DNA of 64,000 bases from Anaerobiospirillum sp. NML120449 (GTDB lineage Bacteria > Pseudomonadota > Gammaproteobacteria > Enterobacterales > Succinivibrionaceae): the NCBI RefSeq assembly GCF_023051105.1, contig NZ_JALKIL010000020.1, forward strand, positions 21,580-85,579. The letters are read 5' to 3'. Positions within the stretch are counted from its first letter, which is position 1. The number at the start of each line of letters is the position of its first letter. Under the pieces are notes generated by a model. That model made no database searches, was not told the DNA's origin, and saw only the letters and a list, made by a program, of their open reading frames with translations. A program made the translations under genes and the position numbers. Positions 1 through 8,963 of this stretch are shown in pieces.

Positions 1-317
1 TGTGTTTGTGTGACACTGCAGACTTTTGAGTTCTGCAGACATATGTCCCAGCGCTCACGGCATTGCGCCAGCACCTGGCCCGACCTGGATCTGCATGGTA
101 TTGCCAGGCCGGACCTGCAGGCAAGCACGCCAGCCCTGCAGGGCAAAGCCCTGCAAGCCTGCCATTACTGCGGTACACATACTGGCGAGCATGCCAGCGC
201 TGCAGGGCACAGGCTGGCAAGCCTGCTATTGCTGTAGGGCATGCCTGCGGGCGGCTTTATTTTGTCTTGAGATGCGTGTGTACATTGTTAAGTCTTTGAA
301 GCTTTTCGAGGCCAGTT
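1..317. other. Non-coding start of window
   Basis: Three overlapping plus-strand frames stay open here, but they are rich in Cys, His and Gln, resemble no family I know, and lack ribosome binding sites. The DNA is a CTGCAG/CAGGC-rich spacer like others in the window. The frame of the next gene has a stop at 297-299, which limits how far upstream that gene can start. Confidence 0.6.
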
Positions 318-3300
318 TTGAGCCATACACGCGAACGTTATTTTGAGTGGATCCTGGTAGGACTCATTCTTATTCTTGGTGGTCTGCTTTTCTATCAGGC
401 CCTGCCATTTTTAAACGGTACCCTTGGTGCCATTACCCTCTATATTCTGCTGCGCCGCGTCAATCTGATGCTGGCCAACCGCTTCTCCCCCGGTGCTGCT
501 CCATGGATTATCACCATAGGTGTAACCATCTTCGTCATGCTGCCACTGTCAGCTGGCATGTGGTATCTCATTGACCTTGTACAGAACGTCAATTTTGACG
601 TCCAGGTAATTATCAAACGCTTTACCGATACCATACGCTATCTGGAGCGCACTACCCATCTGCAGATTGTGTCTGAAAAATCCGTGGCTTTCATAACAGC
701 CAAGGGTACGGCCTTCATGAACATGCTCATGGCCGGTATCAACAACGCAGCCATCAATCTGTTCACCACCATTCTCATCCTGTTCTTCCTGCTTTCAGGC
801 GGTGTCAGGATGGAACGCTCCATTGCCCGCTGTCTGCCGTTTTCTGACGCCAACAAGCACACCATCATCTCCCGTATTTCTGTTCTGGTGCGCTCCAACG
901 CTATCGGCATTCCAGTACTGGCCATGATTCAGGGCGGTGTAGCTGCAGTAGGTTACATGTTCTGTGGCCTGAACAATCCAATTGCTTTTGGTGTGCTGAC
1001 CGGCTTTGCCTCCATGATTCCTATCGTGGGCTCCATGCTGGTCTGGATTCCTCTGGCCATTGCCCAGTATTTTGAACAGGGCCTTGGACCTGCTCTTTAT
1101 ATTGCCGGTTACGGTATGATTGTCATTTCCCAGTGTGACAATGTACTGCGCATGTTCATGCAAAAGCGCATGGCCGATACCCACCCTCTAATCACCATTT
1201 TCGGTGTGATTGCCGGTTTGCCTCTGTTTGGCTTCATGGGCCTGATTTTCGGTCCTCTGCTTGTTGCCATGTTCCTGCTCTTCCTTGAGATGTTCATCAA
1301 GCAGTACATCATTGGCACCGAGATGCGTAATACAGACACCTTGAGCGTGACGAAAGGACGCAAGGATCGCAAGATTCGTGATGGCAGTGCCAGCGCCGGC
1401 GACAGCCCGCTGCAGCTGACCACCTCAGATAAGCGCAGCGACTCTGGCAATGGCTCAGGATCACGTTCCGAGCTCTCAGGCAGCGGATCACGCAAGGGCG
1501 GTAAAGGCACCGAAAACCAGGCAAAGAGCTCAGGAAAAGCCAGAGGCAAAAACTCAGGCGGCAGCTCAGCTACCGACACCGCTCCGGGCGCATCCAGGGC
1601 TGGCTCATTCACTTCAGGCAGTGCCGGTGCTGGCAGTGCCCGTGCTGCACGCGACGGTGCTGCAGACGACAGCACTAATGCCTGGTGCAAGAATGACAAT
1701 TCAGGATCCAGTGAGCCTGAAAACAGGGAAAGGAGCGAGAACAAAAGCTCCACAGGACGCAGCCGTGTTGACTTCAAGACAGCCAAGGCTGAAAGCAAAC
1801 AGCAGAAACGTGAGGCTGCCCGTATGAGAGCACAAGAAGAGCGCAACGCCTATAACCGCCATCTGGCCAAACTGACCCTTGATCCGGACTCTACTCCGGC
1901 AAACCTTGCTGAAAGAGCCGCCATGATCAGTGGCGAAGGCATGCCGGTAAGACCAGGCAACCGCGCCGATGCCCTCTTTGATGAGAGCCGTGAGAACATG
2001 CCAGGCCGTAACCTTGTATCTCGTGCTGTAAGCCAGGCCATTCAGTCCTTTGATCGCTTTGACGATCTGGATAACCATGGCTCCTTTACTGACATGGATC
2101 TGTTCAAGGATGACTACCTTACCGACAGAACCAGAGAAGAGATTGGCAAGAAGCACCGCAACCGCGCCGAGCGCCGTGCCGGGCGTGCAGGAGATGACAG
2201 CGACAGCAGCTCAGGCAGCCGCCGTGAGCACAGTCGTGACCGCCGCGACAGTAAGGACCGTGCAGCCTCAGGACGCAAAGACCAGACTGCACTTTTTGAC
2301 GGCGACTTAATCGATCGTCTGCTCAACGACGACGATGACGACGACAGCCGTGAGTCCAGCTCTACCACAGGTGCTATTGACCGCGCAGCCGCCAGCAACA
2401 GTGCACGCGCAGCCTCCAGCGACAGTGTACGCGCAGCCACCAGCGACAGTGTACGCGCAGGCGTCGGCGCAAGTGCACGCAAGCGCGATGAGCGCAGCTC
2501 AGGCAGCTCAGCTGAAGAGTCATCAGGCCGAGCTGACAGCCAGTCACAGAGCCGCGCCAGTGATCATGATGAAGGCACCACCTCCGGAGAACACCGTGAT
2601 GGCGAGCGCGCCAGCCGCCGTGAGCGCAAGGAGCGCAGCGATCGCGCCGATCGTAAAGAGCGTGCTGCTCGCAGCGAGCGTAACAGCGACAGCAAGTCTG
2701 ACAGCAGATCCGATAGCAGCAGTGGTCTGGTGATCAACCCATGGGATCGCATCAGTGAAGTACACAGCGACAGCCCTGATGCCCTGACCGGCCTCTTTGG
2801 AGACAGCTTCTCTGAGCGCCGTAGCCGCAAGAATGAGCGCCGCGCTGAGCGTAACAGCGAGCGCAGCAGCGACGGCCACAAGGACCGCAGCGAGCGTTCA
2901 GATCGCATCTCCCGCAATGAGCGCAACGACCGCGCTGAGCGCGGCGGTCGTGGTGAACGCGGTGATCGCGGAGAGCGCAGCTCACGCAAGGCTGACAAAG
3001 GCGCATCACGTAAAAATGAGCGCAGCTCCAGCCGCACCGAGCGTGGCAGCCACAATGATCGCAAGAGCTCACGCGACAGCCGCAGCAGCTCACGTAATGA
3101 GCGCAGCCGCTCAGCCCGTCCAGAGCGTCGCAGCCGTAATGACAACCTGGGCTACCAGGTCATCAGAAATGAGCGCCGCCGTGAGGAGGAAGTGCCTATT
3201 CTGCGCACTGTAGTATCCCACCAGTTTGGCAACTTTGAACCGGCTCGCCCACGCTCGGCCCTGAAGACCCAGCTGGTCTCCATGCATACTGCAAGGGGCA

Positions 3301-3356
3301 CCATGGTGGCTGATACACCGCGCCGCAAGCCAAGCCGCCGCCGTCCATATCACTAA
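318..3356 (+). CDS. AI-2E/PerM-family inner-membrane permease with giant low-complexity C-terminal tail
   Basis: Residues 1-332 are a typical AI-2E (PerM/YdiK) family membrane domain: several hydrophobic helices and, near its end, the Gly-rich segment around GLPLFGFMGLIFGPLLVA. The family is loosely described as efflux or exchange permeases; the substrate cannot be told from sequence. Residues 333-1012 are a hydrophilic tail of Ser, Arg, Asp, Glu and Ala, with blocks such as RNERNDRAERGGRGERGD and no predicted fold; usual family members are about 350 residues and stop after the membrane domain. The start is TTG at 318, preceded by GAGG about 7 nt upstream; an in-frame stop at 297-299 excludes earlier starts. 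The gene stands alone and ends just before a strong double-hairpin terminator. Membrane family call is confident; the tail's role is unknown. Confidence 0.85.
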   Translation: MSHTRERYFEWILVGLILILGGLLFYQALPFLNGTLGAITLYILLRRVNLMLANRFSPGAAPWIITIGVTIFVMLPLSAGMWYLIDLVQNVNFDVQVIIKRFTDTIRYLERTTHLQIVSEKSVAFITAKGTAFMNMLMAGINNAAINLFTTILILFFLLSGGVRMERSIARCLPFSDANKHTIISRISVLVRSNAIGIPVLAMIQGGVAAVGYMFCGLNNPIAFGVLTGFASMIPIVGSMLVWIPLAIAQYFEQGLGPALYIAGYGMIVISQCDNVLRMFMQKRMADTHPLITIFGVIAGLPLFGFMGLIFGPLLVAMFLLFLEMFIKQYIIGTEMRNTDTLSVTKGRKDRKIRDGSASAGDSPLQLTTSDKRSDSGNGSGSRSELSGSGSRKGGKGTENQAKSSGKARGKNSGGSSATDTAPGASRAGSFTSGSAGAGSARAARDGAADDSTNAWCKNDNSGSSEPENRERSENKSSTGRSRVDFKTAKAESKQQKREAARMRAQEERNAYNRHLAKLTLDPDSTPANLAERAAMISGEGMPVRPGNRADALFDESRENMPGRNLVSRAVSQAIQSFDRFDDLDNHGSFTDMDLFKDDYLTDRTREEIGKKHRNRAERRAGRAGDDSDSSSGSRREHSRDRRDSKDRAASGRKDQTALFDGDLIDRLLNDDDDDDSRESSSTTGAIDRAAASNSARAASSDSVRAATSDSVRAGVGASARKRDERSSGSSAEESSGRADSQSQSRASDHDEGTTSGEHRDGERASRRERKERSDRADRKERAARSERNSDSKSDSRSDSSSGLVINPWDRISEVHSDSPDALTGLFGDSFSERRSRKNERRAERNSERSSDGHKDRSERSDRISRNERNDRAERGGRGERGDRGERSSRKADKGASRKNERSSSRTERGSHNDRKSSRDSRSSSRNERSRSARPERRSRNDNLGYQVIRNERRREEEVPILRTVVSHQFGNFEPARPRSALKTQLVSMHTARGTMVADTPRRKPSRRRPYH

Positions 3357-3361
3357 AAACA

Positions 3362-3424
3362 GACCGTCCTTAACGGGCGGTCCCCCCAAAAAAGGGCCGC
3401 CCCGCAAGGAGCGGCCCTTTTTCA
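3362..3424 (+). terminator. Double-hairpin intrinsic terminator of the permease gene
   Basis: Hairpin one pairs 3362-3369 with 3375-3382. Hairpin two pairs AGGGCCGC (3393-3400) with GCGGCCCT (3411-3418) across the loop CCCGCAAGGA and runs into a T-tract. It begins a few bases after the stop codon. The same loop occurs in the rne terminator. Confidence 0.9.
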
Positions 3425-3837
3425 TGCGCCAGTCTGAACCGGTCTGCTCCGTCCGCCCCGTCACCAGACTGTGCCTGCCAGCAAGGCTTACCATGACAGC
3501 TTTTACAGACATGGTGACGGTACCAGCCTTGCCGGCCCATATGGGTATAGCGGGGCGAATGCCCATTTTCATGCAGTGACTTAACCATTATGGGGCATGG
3601 TTTCTGTCAGGAAGTCCTTATGAGGGCTCCAGGATTAATTTGCAGGGATAATATATTTGTGCAGCAAATACACACACATATATATATCTATCTCCATTTT
3701 TGCAGGTAAAATGCGGCCTTGCTTCGGCATAAATTATGATTTACTTGCATAGATATCAGCCAAAACGGAATGTGATAAGGTGAAGCAAGGCCTGAAAAGC
3801 ACAAATTGATCAGATTTTTTGTAACTGTTTCTGTATC

Positions 3838-3858
3838 TTTTGTGAGCCGGTCACAAAA
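3838..3858. promoter_or_regulatory. 21-bp palindrome, operator-like
   Basis: TTTTGTGA and TCACAAAA form a perfect 8-bp inverted repeat around GCCGG. It resembles a CRP site, but the half-sites are 5 bp apart instead of 6, and the next gene starts 1.1 kb away. It could equally be a short hairpin. Confidence 0.3.
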
Positions 3859-4555
3859 TAATCCTGCGTCTGTAGATATAATCACCAGTACGCTTCCAGA
3901 AAATCACAGTCTGTTCGGACTGTTCTGACGGCTCTTACAGCATGTCATCAGGCTGCGCGTTCATTGCATGAATCTGCTGATGCGGAGAACTGATACTTAA
4001 GGATCTGCTGCGTGGCTCTTAAAGGCCATGGTATAAAGCTCCACGTCATGCAGCATTGGTTATATGCCTGTACAGGAGCATCTTCCAGAGTCAAATTATG
4101 GAGCAGTGCGGTGAGAGTCCCCCAAAATACTCCAACGGCAAGGCTGTTGACCAGGGTAAACTTCCCAGCCCGGACATGTCGCCAGCACGGCCACAGAGCT
4201 GAAATTCCGTAACTGCTGTGAACAGTATGCTTAATTGTGAGCTCTTACTTTAAGAGCCCCCTCTGCCCCATAGCAGCCATTACAGGCATACTGTACAGGA
4301 CCACCAGGTTAAGTCATGACCGGGCACTGGCCCTTTGCCAGACATGAGGCAGGATATCGAATAACATCAGGAGGTCTGCTCCATATACATGATGAGGATG
4401 CAGCCCCACCCAGTTAACATTGCCAACTCCTTTAAGGCTCCAGCCATATTACCCGCGCACTGTGCGCCACTGCGTCAGGCTGCTGCCTGCAAATTATAAG
4501 GAGCATAAAGCCGTCGGGCCCCAAATGCCCCGACAGGCACAGGCCTGCATGGGTA

Positions 4556-4669
4556 CCAGGTCCCATCACGGACTTCAGTTCCTTTCAGGGGCACCAGGTC
4601 CCATAATGGACTCCAGGTCCCGTCACGGACTTCAGGTCCCTTCAGGGGCACCAGGTCCCATAATGGACT
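4556..4669. repeat. 57-bp direct repeat, two copies
   Basis: Copies start at 4556 and 4613 and differ at a few bases. Each carries the words CAGGTCCC and GGACTTCAG. It lies in spacer DNA. Confidence 0.8.
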
Positions 4670-4940
4670 GCAGTTTTATTCTTCATGGCCGCTGCCGCAT
4701 CAGCAATGCCAGCACGGTCATGTTCTTTTGTCCCTGGCATGAGCCCCAGTTAATGCTGCTGTACACAAGCTGTAAGGCTGATACTATGTCCAGCTGCCAG
4801 GGGACCGCCTTATGCCAGATGCTGTAAGAAAACTGGCCCGAGGGACAGATATTCAAGCTTTCAGTACTTCAGGTACACTGAATGTACCTGCTGTAGAACG
4901 TCAGGAGATATTGCACCCTCTGTGCAATAAGGAACATTAA

Positions 4941-7400
4941 ATGGTCAGTTACATAAGTGAAATCAAGCTCAAACAGGGACTGCGCAAAGTATCGGCCATT
5001 TCGGTTATCAGCCTTTTGCTGCTGTCACTCTTTGCCTTTGCTACCTTCAAGGTAGTTTCCTACGTCTACAACTCCTCCAACAGCTCGGAGCTGGAGGCCG
5101 CCATTTCCGAATATGCCATTACCATCAAGCGTAAGGCTCAGGGTGAAATGCGTGCCCTGCGTACTCTGGCCATGTTCACCACCAAGAGTGATGACATTAC
5201 CAAGACCTACAGCGCTGTTGGTACCGACAACATTCCTTTTGAGGTGGTAGGTTTCTGGAATCTGGACGGTTCATGCGAGCAGGTCTCCATATCAGGTGCC
5301 CGTACTGACTCCCACTATATGAATCTCCCATCACAGGTAAAGGTAGCCATTTCCGCTGCATGGCTGGGACGCTCGGCCGTTTCGGCTCCTTACTATTCCC
5401 CTACCATTGGTTCAGATATCCTGACCTATGTCGCCCCTGTTCATGCCACCTCAGGCAATGTTATGGGCGCCCTGTCAGGCGTGGTCAGCCAGAGCTCCTT
5501 TGATAATACTCTTGAGCAGCTGTCCATGGTAAATCAGGGTCTTGATACCTTCCTGTGTACAGCCTCAGGCTATATCTTCTCCCGTGGCGTTAATGGCATC
5601 CTGCCACGTGACACCAAGTATATTGCCGACTTCAAGGCCTTTGAGGGCCGCACCCAGGATCAGATTAAGGCAGGTCTTGCCTCCAAGAATCCTGTTCATA
5701 TCGAGACCACTATCAATGACAAGAGCTTTTTAATAACTCTTACTCCTCTTGGCTTCTCAGACTGGTATATCGGCACCATCAGTTCCAATGAGTTCACTCA
5801 GAGCCCTTACTTCAAGTCCATCATGATTCTGATCGTATCTCTGGTGGTGATCTTTACTCTGTGTGCCTTTATTGCCATTTACCTTTTTATCAGCATGAAG
5901 AGCAGCTACAAGACCCAGCTGCTGATTGCTCACTACGATCCTGTAACCAGCGCCTACAACTATCAGAAGTTTCTGCTGGAGTTCAGCAATATAGACTACC
6001 GCACTAACACTAATTCCAGCTACTCGGTAGTTTCTCTGAATATCCACGACTTCAGCTATATCCAGGATGTGCTTGGAGAGACTCAGACTGACGAGCTGCT
6101 GCGCATTATTGCCCGTGAGCTGCGTGAGCGGGACAGCGTTATGATGTTCTGTCACCATGAGCTTGACCAGTTCATTCTCATGCTGCGTCTGCGTGACCAG
6201 GCTGAGGTTGATGCCGAAGTACGCCGCATCATGGAACTGTGCTGTCGTCATATCAATATTGAAGTTTCAACTATTCCTATTGTTATGTATGCAGGCGTGG
6301 CCTTTACCTATCCTGATCTCACCCCTGAGAAGATTGTTTCCCGTGCAGACTTTGCCAAGAAACAGGTCTCCAAGAGCTACACCCATGCCGTGCGCTTCTA
6401 TGATGAAAATGCCTATAAGAAAGAGGCCTTCCTGCACAGCATTGAAAAGAGCATGCGCAATGCCCTCAAGAATGAGGAGTTCAAGCTCTTCTTGCAACCT
6501 AAGATCGATCTGGCCACCGGCAAGGTCTACGCAGCTGAAGCTCTGGTGCGCTGGATTTCAGACAGCGATGTAATCGTCTATCCAAACGACTTTATTCCGC
6601 TTTTTGAGCAGAACGGCTTCTGTACCGAGCTTGACCTGTACATGTTTGACAAGGCCTGTGCCCGCATCCGCTACTATCTGGACAATGGTGTAGAGCCTAT
6701 CTACTACTCCATCAACCAGACCAAGCTGCTCATCTTCCAGAAGGGCTATACCGACAAGCTGCGCGCCATCATCAACAAGTACAATATTCCGCCAAAGTAT
6801 CTGGTTATCGAGGTACTTGAGGATCTGGCCACCCACAACGTAAACGAGCTCAACAACCGCATCAATGAACTCAAGTCTCTGGGTCTGTCCATTGCACTTG
6901 ATGACTTCGGTTCAGGCTATTCATCCCTGAACATTGTGGCCGGTCTGGACATTGATGAAATCAAGTTCGACCGTGAGTTCCTGCTGGCTGAAGATCCTGA
7001 GCAGATCAAGAAGAATCACATGATTCTGCGTGTACTGTCCAAGCTGGCCAAGGAGCTTGGTATCCGTACTGTAGTTGAGGGTGTGGAGCGTAACGAAGAT
7101 GTCGAGTTCTTAAAGAGCATCGACTGCGACCTGGCTCAGGGCTACTACTACGACCGCCCAATCCCGGTTGAGGCCTTCGACAAGAAGTACATCTTCACCG
7201 ACCGCGACGAAATCCCACCGGTAAAGCCTCTGCAAGCTCCTGCGGATGCCCCGGACGCCGCTGCCGGCGCATCCACCGACGCCGATGCTGAGGCACCGGC
7301 TGCCGCCGCAGCAGATGCTGATGCAGCTGTGCCAGCTGCTCAGCCTGAAGCTCAGGACGCCACTCAGGATCAGCCTCAGGAGCAAAGCTCAGGCAAGTAA
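4941..7400 (+). CDS. Membrane-bound dCache-GGDEF-EAL protein (probable c-di-GMP phosphodiesterase)
   Basis: The protein has an N-terminal membrane helix (about 19-40), a periplasmic region that looks like a dCache sensor (about 45-290), a second helix (about 293-315), a GGDEF domain (about 335-485), an EAL domain (about 495-745) and an Ala/Asp/Pro-rich tail. The GGDEF signature is degenerate (HHELDQF), so cyclase activity is unlikely. The EAL domain keeps the catalytic set: EALVRW near 532, SINQT, the Glu of VIEVLE, DDFGSGYSSL near 653, IKFD and VVEGVE. I infer that it hydrolyses c-di-GMP in response to a periplasmic signal. The ATG is preceded by AAGGAA at good spacing. The next gene is 3 kb away, so it is transcribed alone. 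With two flagellins in the window, a link to motility is plausible. Confidence 0.88.
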   Translation: MVSYISEIKLKQGLRKVSAISVISLLLLSLFAFATFKVVSYVYNSSNSSELEAAISEYAITIKRKAQGEMRALRTLAMFTTKSDDITKTYSAVGTDNIPFEVVGFWNLDGSCEQVSISGARTDSHYMNLPSQVKVAISAAWLGRSAVSAPYYSPTIGSDILTYVAPVHATSGNVMGALSGVVSQSSFDNTLEQLSMVNQGLDTFLCTASGYIFSRGVNGILPRDTKYIADFKAFEGRTQDQIKAGLASKNPVHIETTINDKSFLITLTPLGFSDWYIGTISSNEFTQSPYFKSIMILIVSLVVIFTLCAFIAIYLFISMKSSYKTQLLIAHYDPVTSAYNYQKFLLEFSNIDYRTNTNSSYSVVSLNIHDFSYIQDVLGETQTDELLRIIARELRERDSVMMFCHHELDQFILMLRLRDQAEVDAEVRRIMELCCRHINIEVSTIPIVMYAGVAFTYPDLTPEKIVSRADFAKKQVSKSYTHAVRFYDENAYKKEAFLHSIEKSMRNALKNEEFKLFLQPKIDLATGKVYAAEALVRWISDSDVIVYPNDFIPLFEQNGFCTELDLYMFDKACARIRYYLDNGVEPIYYSINQTKLLIFQKGYTDKLRAIINKYNIPPKYLVIEVLEDLATHNVNELNNRINELKSLGLSIALDDFGSGYSSLNIVAGLDIDEIKFDREFLLAEDPEQIKKNHMILRVLSKLAKELGIRTVVEGVERNEDVEFLKSIDCDLAQGYYYDRPIPVEAFDKKYIFTDRDEIPPVKPLQAPADAPDAAAGASTDADAEAPAAAAADADAAVPAAQPEAQDATQDQPQEQSSGK

Positions 7401-7424
7401 TATGGCGCCATGCGCCTGATAAGA

Positions 7425-7462
7425 CAAAGGCATCACCCTGTCAAGGGCGATGCCTTTGATCT
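7425..7462 (+). terminator. Probable terminator of the GGDEF-EAL gene
   Basis: CAAAGGCATC (7425-7434) pairs with GATGCCTTTG (7449-7458), and an inner CCCT/AGGG stem tightens the loop. The trailing T-run is weak (ATCTTT). It starts 25 bp after the stop codon. Confidence 0.7.
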
Positions 7463-7744
7463 TTATGGCACAGACAACTGCTCCCTGTCCCAGGCTGCCA
7501 ACCGAAACTAAGCCCTCCTTTCGCGCCGAGCACATCAACATGCATGCATGCATATATGCTGATATTTCCCTGTTGATGAAGGTGCGGACATAAGGAGCTA
7601 TTGCGACAGGCCGAATATAAGGATGAATGATGGCCTGTTGGATGAAGGTCATCAGACTCACTCAATGGCGGGATTTAGTGATGTGTGGTTAGCTGACTGG
7701 TATACGACTTCATTGAGATCATAACTGTCTGATGGACTATCCCT

Positions 7745-7812
7745 GGCCGCATGCTTTGGCTCTCCCATGGCGCATACTTTGGATCTCCCAGGGCGCATGC
7801 TTTGGCTCTAAA
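7745..7812. repeat. 23-bp tandem repeat, about three copies
   Basis: GCATGC/GCATAC followed by TTTGG and TCTCCCA recurs with its core at 7749, 7772 and 7795. Confidence 0.75.
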
Positions 7813-7995
7813 GAGCACGAGCTCTGTCCCCGGAATCTGTGCGCCAAAACTGCAGCTCAGGCCCCAGGGACTGCACGGTCATAAGAAGCTGCATACTCTG
7901 TCATATCAGGCTATGCAGGCCTGCAGCTGAGCTTACTGGCTTGAAGTTCTCTGTAAGTGTCTTCCAGAAATTGCCGTCCTATGGCCAGGCATTAA

Positions 7996-8480
7996 GGCAG
8001 AGTATTGCCATGCTTTTGCCATCCTGATGGCAGATCGCTGCCCCTGCCTCCGGCCGACTTTTGCCCATGCCACTGGCCTGATTTTGCCCCTGCCGCAGGC
8101 AAGCTTTTGCCATCATCCAGGGCACTTATTTGCCTCCCTGCCATATGGCAAACAATGCCATTTGCCATGGCAAAATCATGCCCCAACAATTTAGCAGATC
8201 AGTTCATCCCCATATCCATGCAAACTGCCATGCAGCGGCAGATGTATTCCTCCTGGCAAAAGCTGTCCTTTGCCATGACAATACTTGCCCCTCCGCACCA
8301 TGGCCATGATTTGCCGCTTTATAAAACCGGCAAAAAACTGCCTGCACCAACAGTAAAACATTGCCGCTTTACAAAAGACACATTGCCGCATAAATTGCCG
8401 CCTTTTGCCCCATTTGCCGCCAATACTTTGCCACATTGCCACCCCATCCTTGCCACAATTTTGCCGCTATTTTGCCGCCT
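7996..8480. repeat. TTGCC-rich cluster
   Basis: About 20 copies of TTGCC occur on the plus strand in about 490 bp, often as TTTGCC or TTGCCGC, against about five GGCAA. A 199-codon frame crosses the area, but its protein is a Pro/Leu/Cys-rich product of the repeated word. The spacing is irregular, so this is a word cluster and not a clean tandem array. Confidence 0.7.
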
Positions 8481-8786
8481 TGAGCCCACGCCTCTGACGG
8501 CACGTGAGGATGCTTTTACTAAGAAATATGCGGCACTGGCTGTACGCAGTCTGCTACGTCCAGACGTACAACAGGACATCAGACATATGCCTGCAACCAT
8601 GTGACACCCATCTGAAATAAACACTCTACTATATGTTTTGTGAAGTTCTATTGTCAAATTGCCACAAATAATAACCCTGCTGAAATTAATCATGTACCAT
8701 AGCTGCCCATCATGCCTGACCAGACAGCAAAGGTGGTGATTACCCAGTAAGTGGCCATGATGATGTGACTTCAGGGTAAAGGTACT

Positions 8787-8872
8787 GGAGCGGACGTTTT
8801 GTCTTAACTTGCTGATGTATGGTGCGGACGTTTTGAACTAATTTTCTGATGTAGGGTGCAGCCTTTTGAAAG
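8787..8872. repeat. 34-bp imperfect tandem repeat
   Basis: GCGGACGTTTTG followed by CTGATGTA recurs with starts at 8787 and 8821; a diverged third start lies at 8855. Confidence 0.75.
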
Positions 8873-8935
8873 TCAGGCAGCAAGGGCAGACAGGGGGATG
8901 GTGCAGGCTGAAAGCCAGAGACAAGTATCAGGATG

Positions 8936-8963
8936 TAAAAAGGCGGGGTCCGAAGAGCCCGCC
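8936..8963 (-). terminator. Orphan minus-strand intrinsic terminator
   Basis: Read on the minus strand, GGCGGG (8963-8958) pairs with CCCGCC (8947-8942) over a loop with a CTTCGG core, followed by TTTTT. It is as good as any gene-end terminator here, yet the nearest minus-strand gene upstream ends 1.48 kb away at 10444. It could end that transcript's long tail or an unseen RNA. Confidence 0.7.

Larger units (their letters stand above)
3425..4940. other. 1.5 kb spacer with an AT-rich island and a 57-bp duplication
   Basis: No credible gene. From about 3640 to 3870 the base composition turns AT-rich: there is an (AC)n(AT)n microsatellite near 3670-3690, an 11-bp inverted repeat (3715-3725 and 3782-3792) and a 21-bp palindrome (3838-3858). 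The remainder is CAGG/CTGC-rich spacer containing a 57-bp direct duplication. Confidence 0.6.

Noticed and set aside
2564..3145. Long minus-strand Leu/Arg/Ser frames opposite the permease tail
   Set aside because: Low-complexity GC-biased DNA keeps several frames open; the forward frame is continuous with a recognised membrane domain.
3838..3858. CRP binding site
   Set aside because: The half-sites TGTGA and TCACA are separated by 5 bp and not 6, and no gene start is near.
8005..8604. 199-codon plus-strand frame
   Set aside because: Its protein is a translation of the TTGCC word cluster, with no ribosome binding site and no family resemblance.
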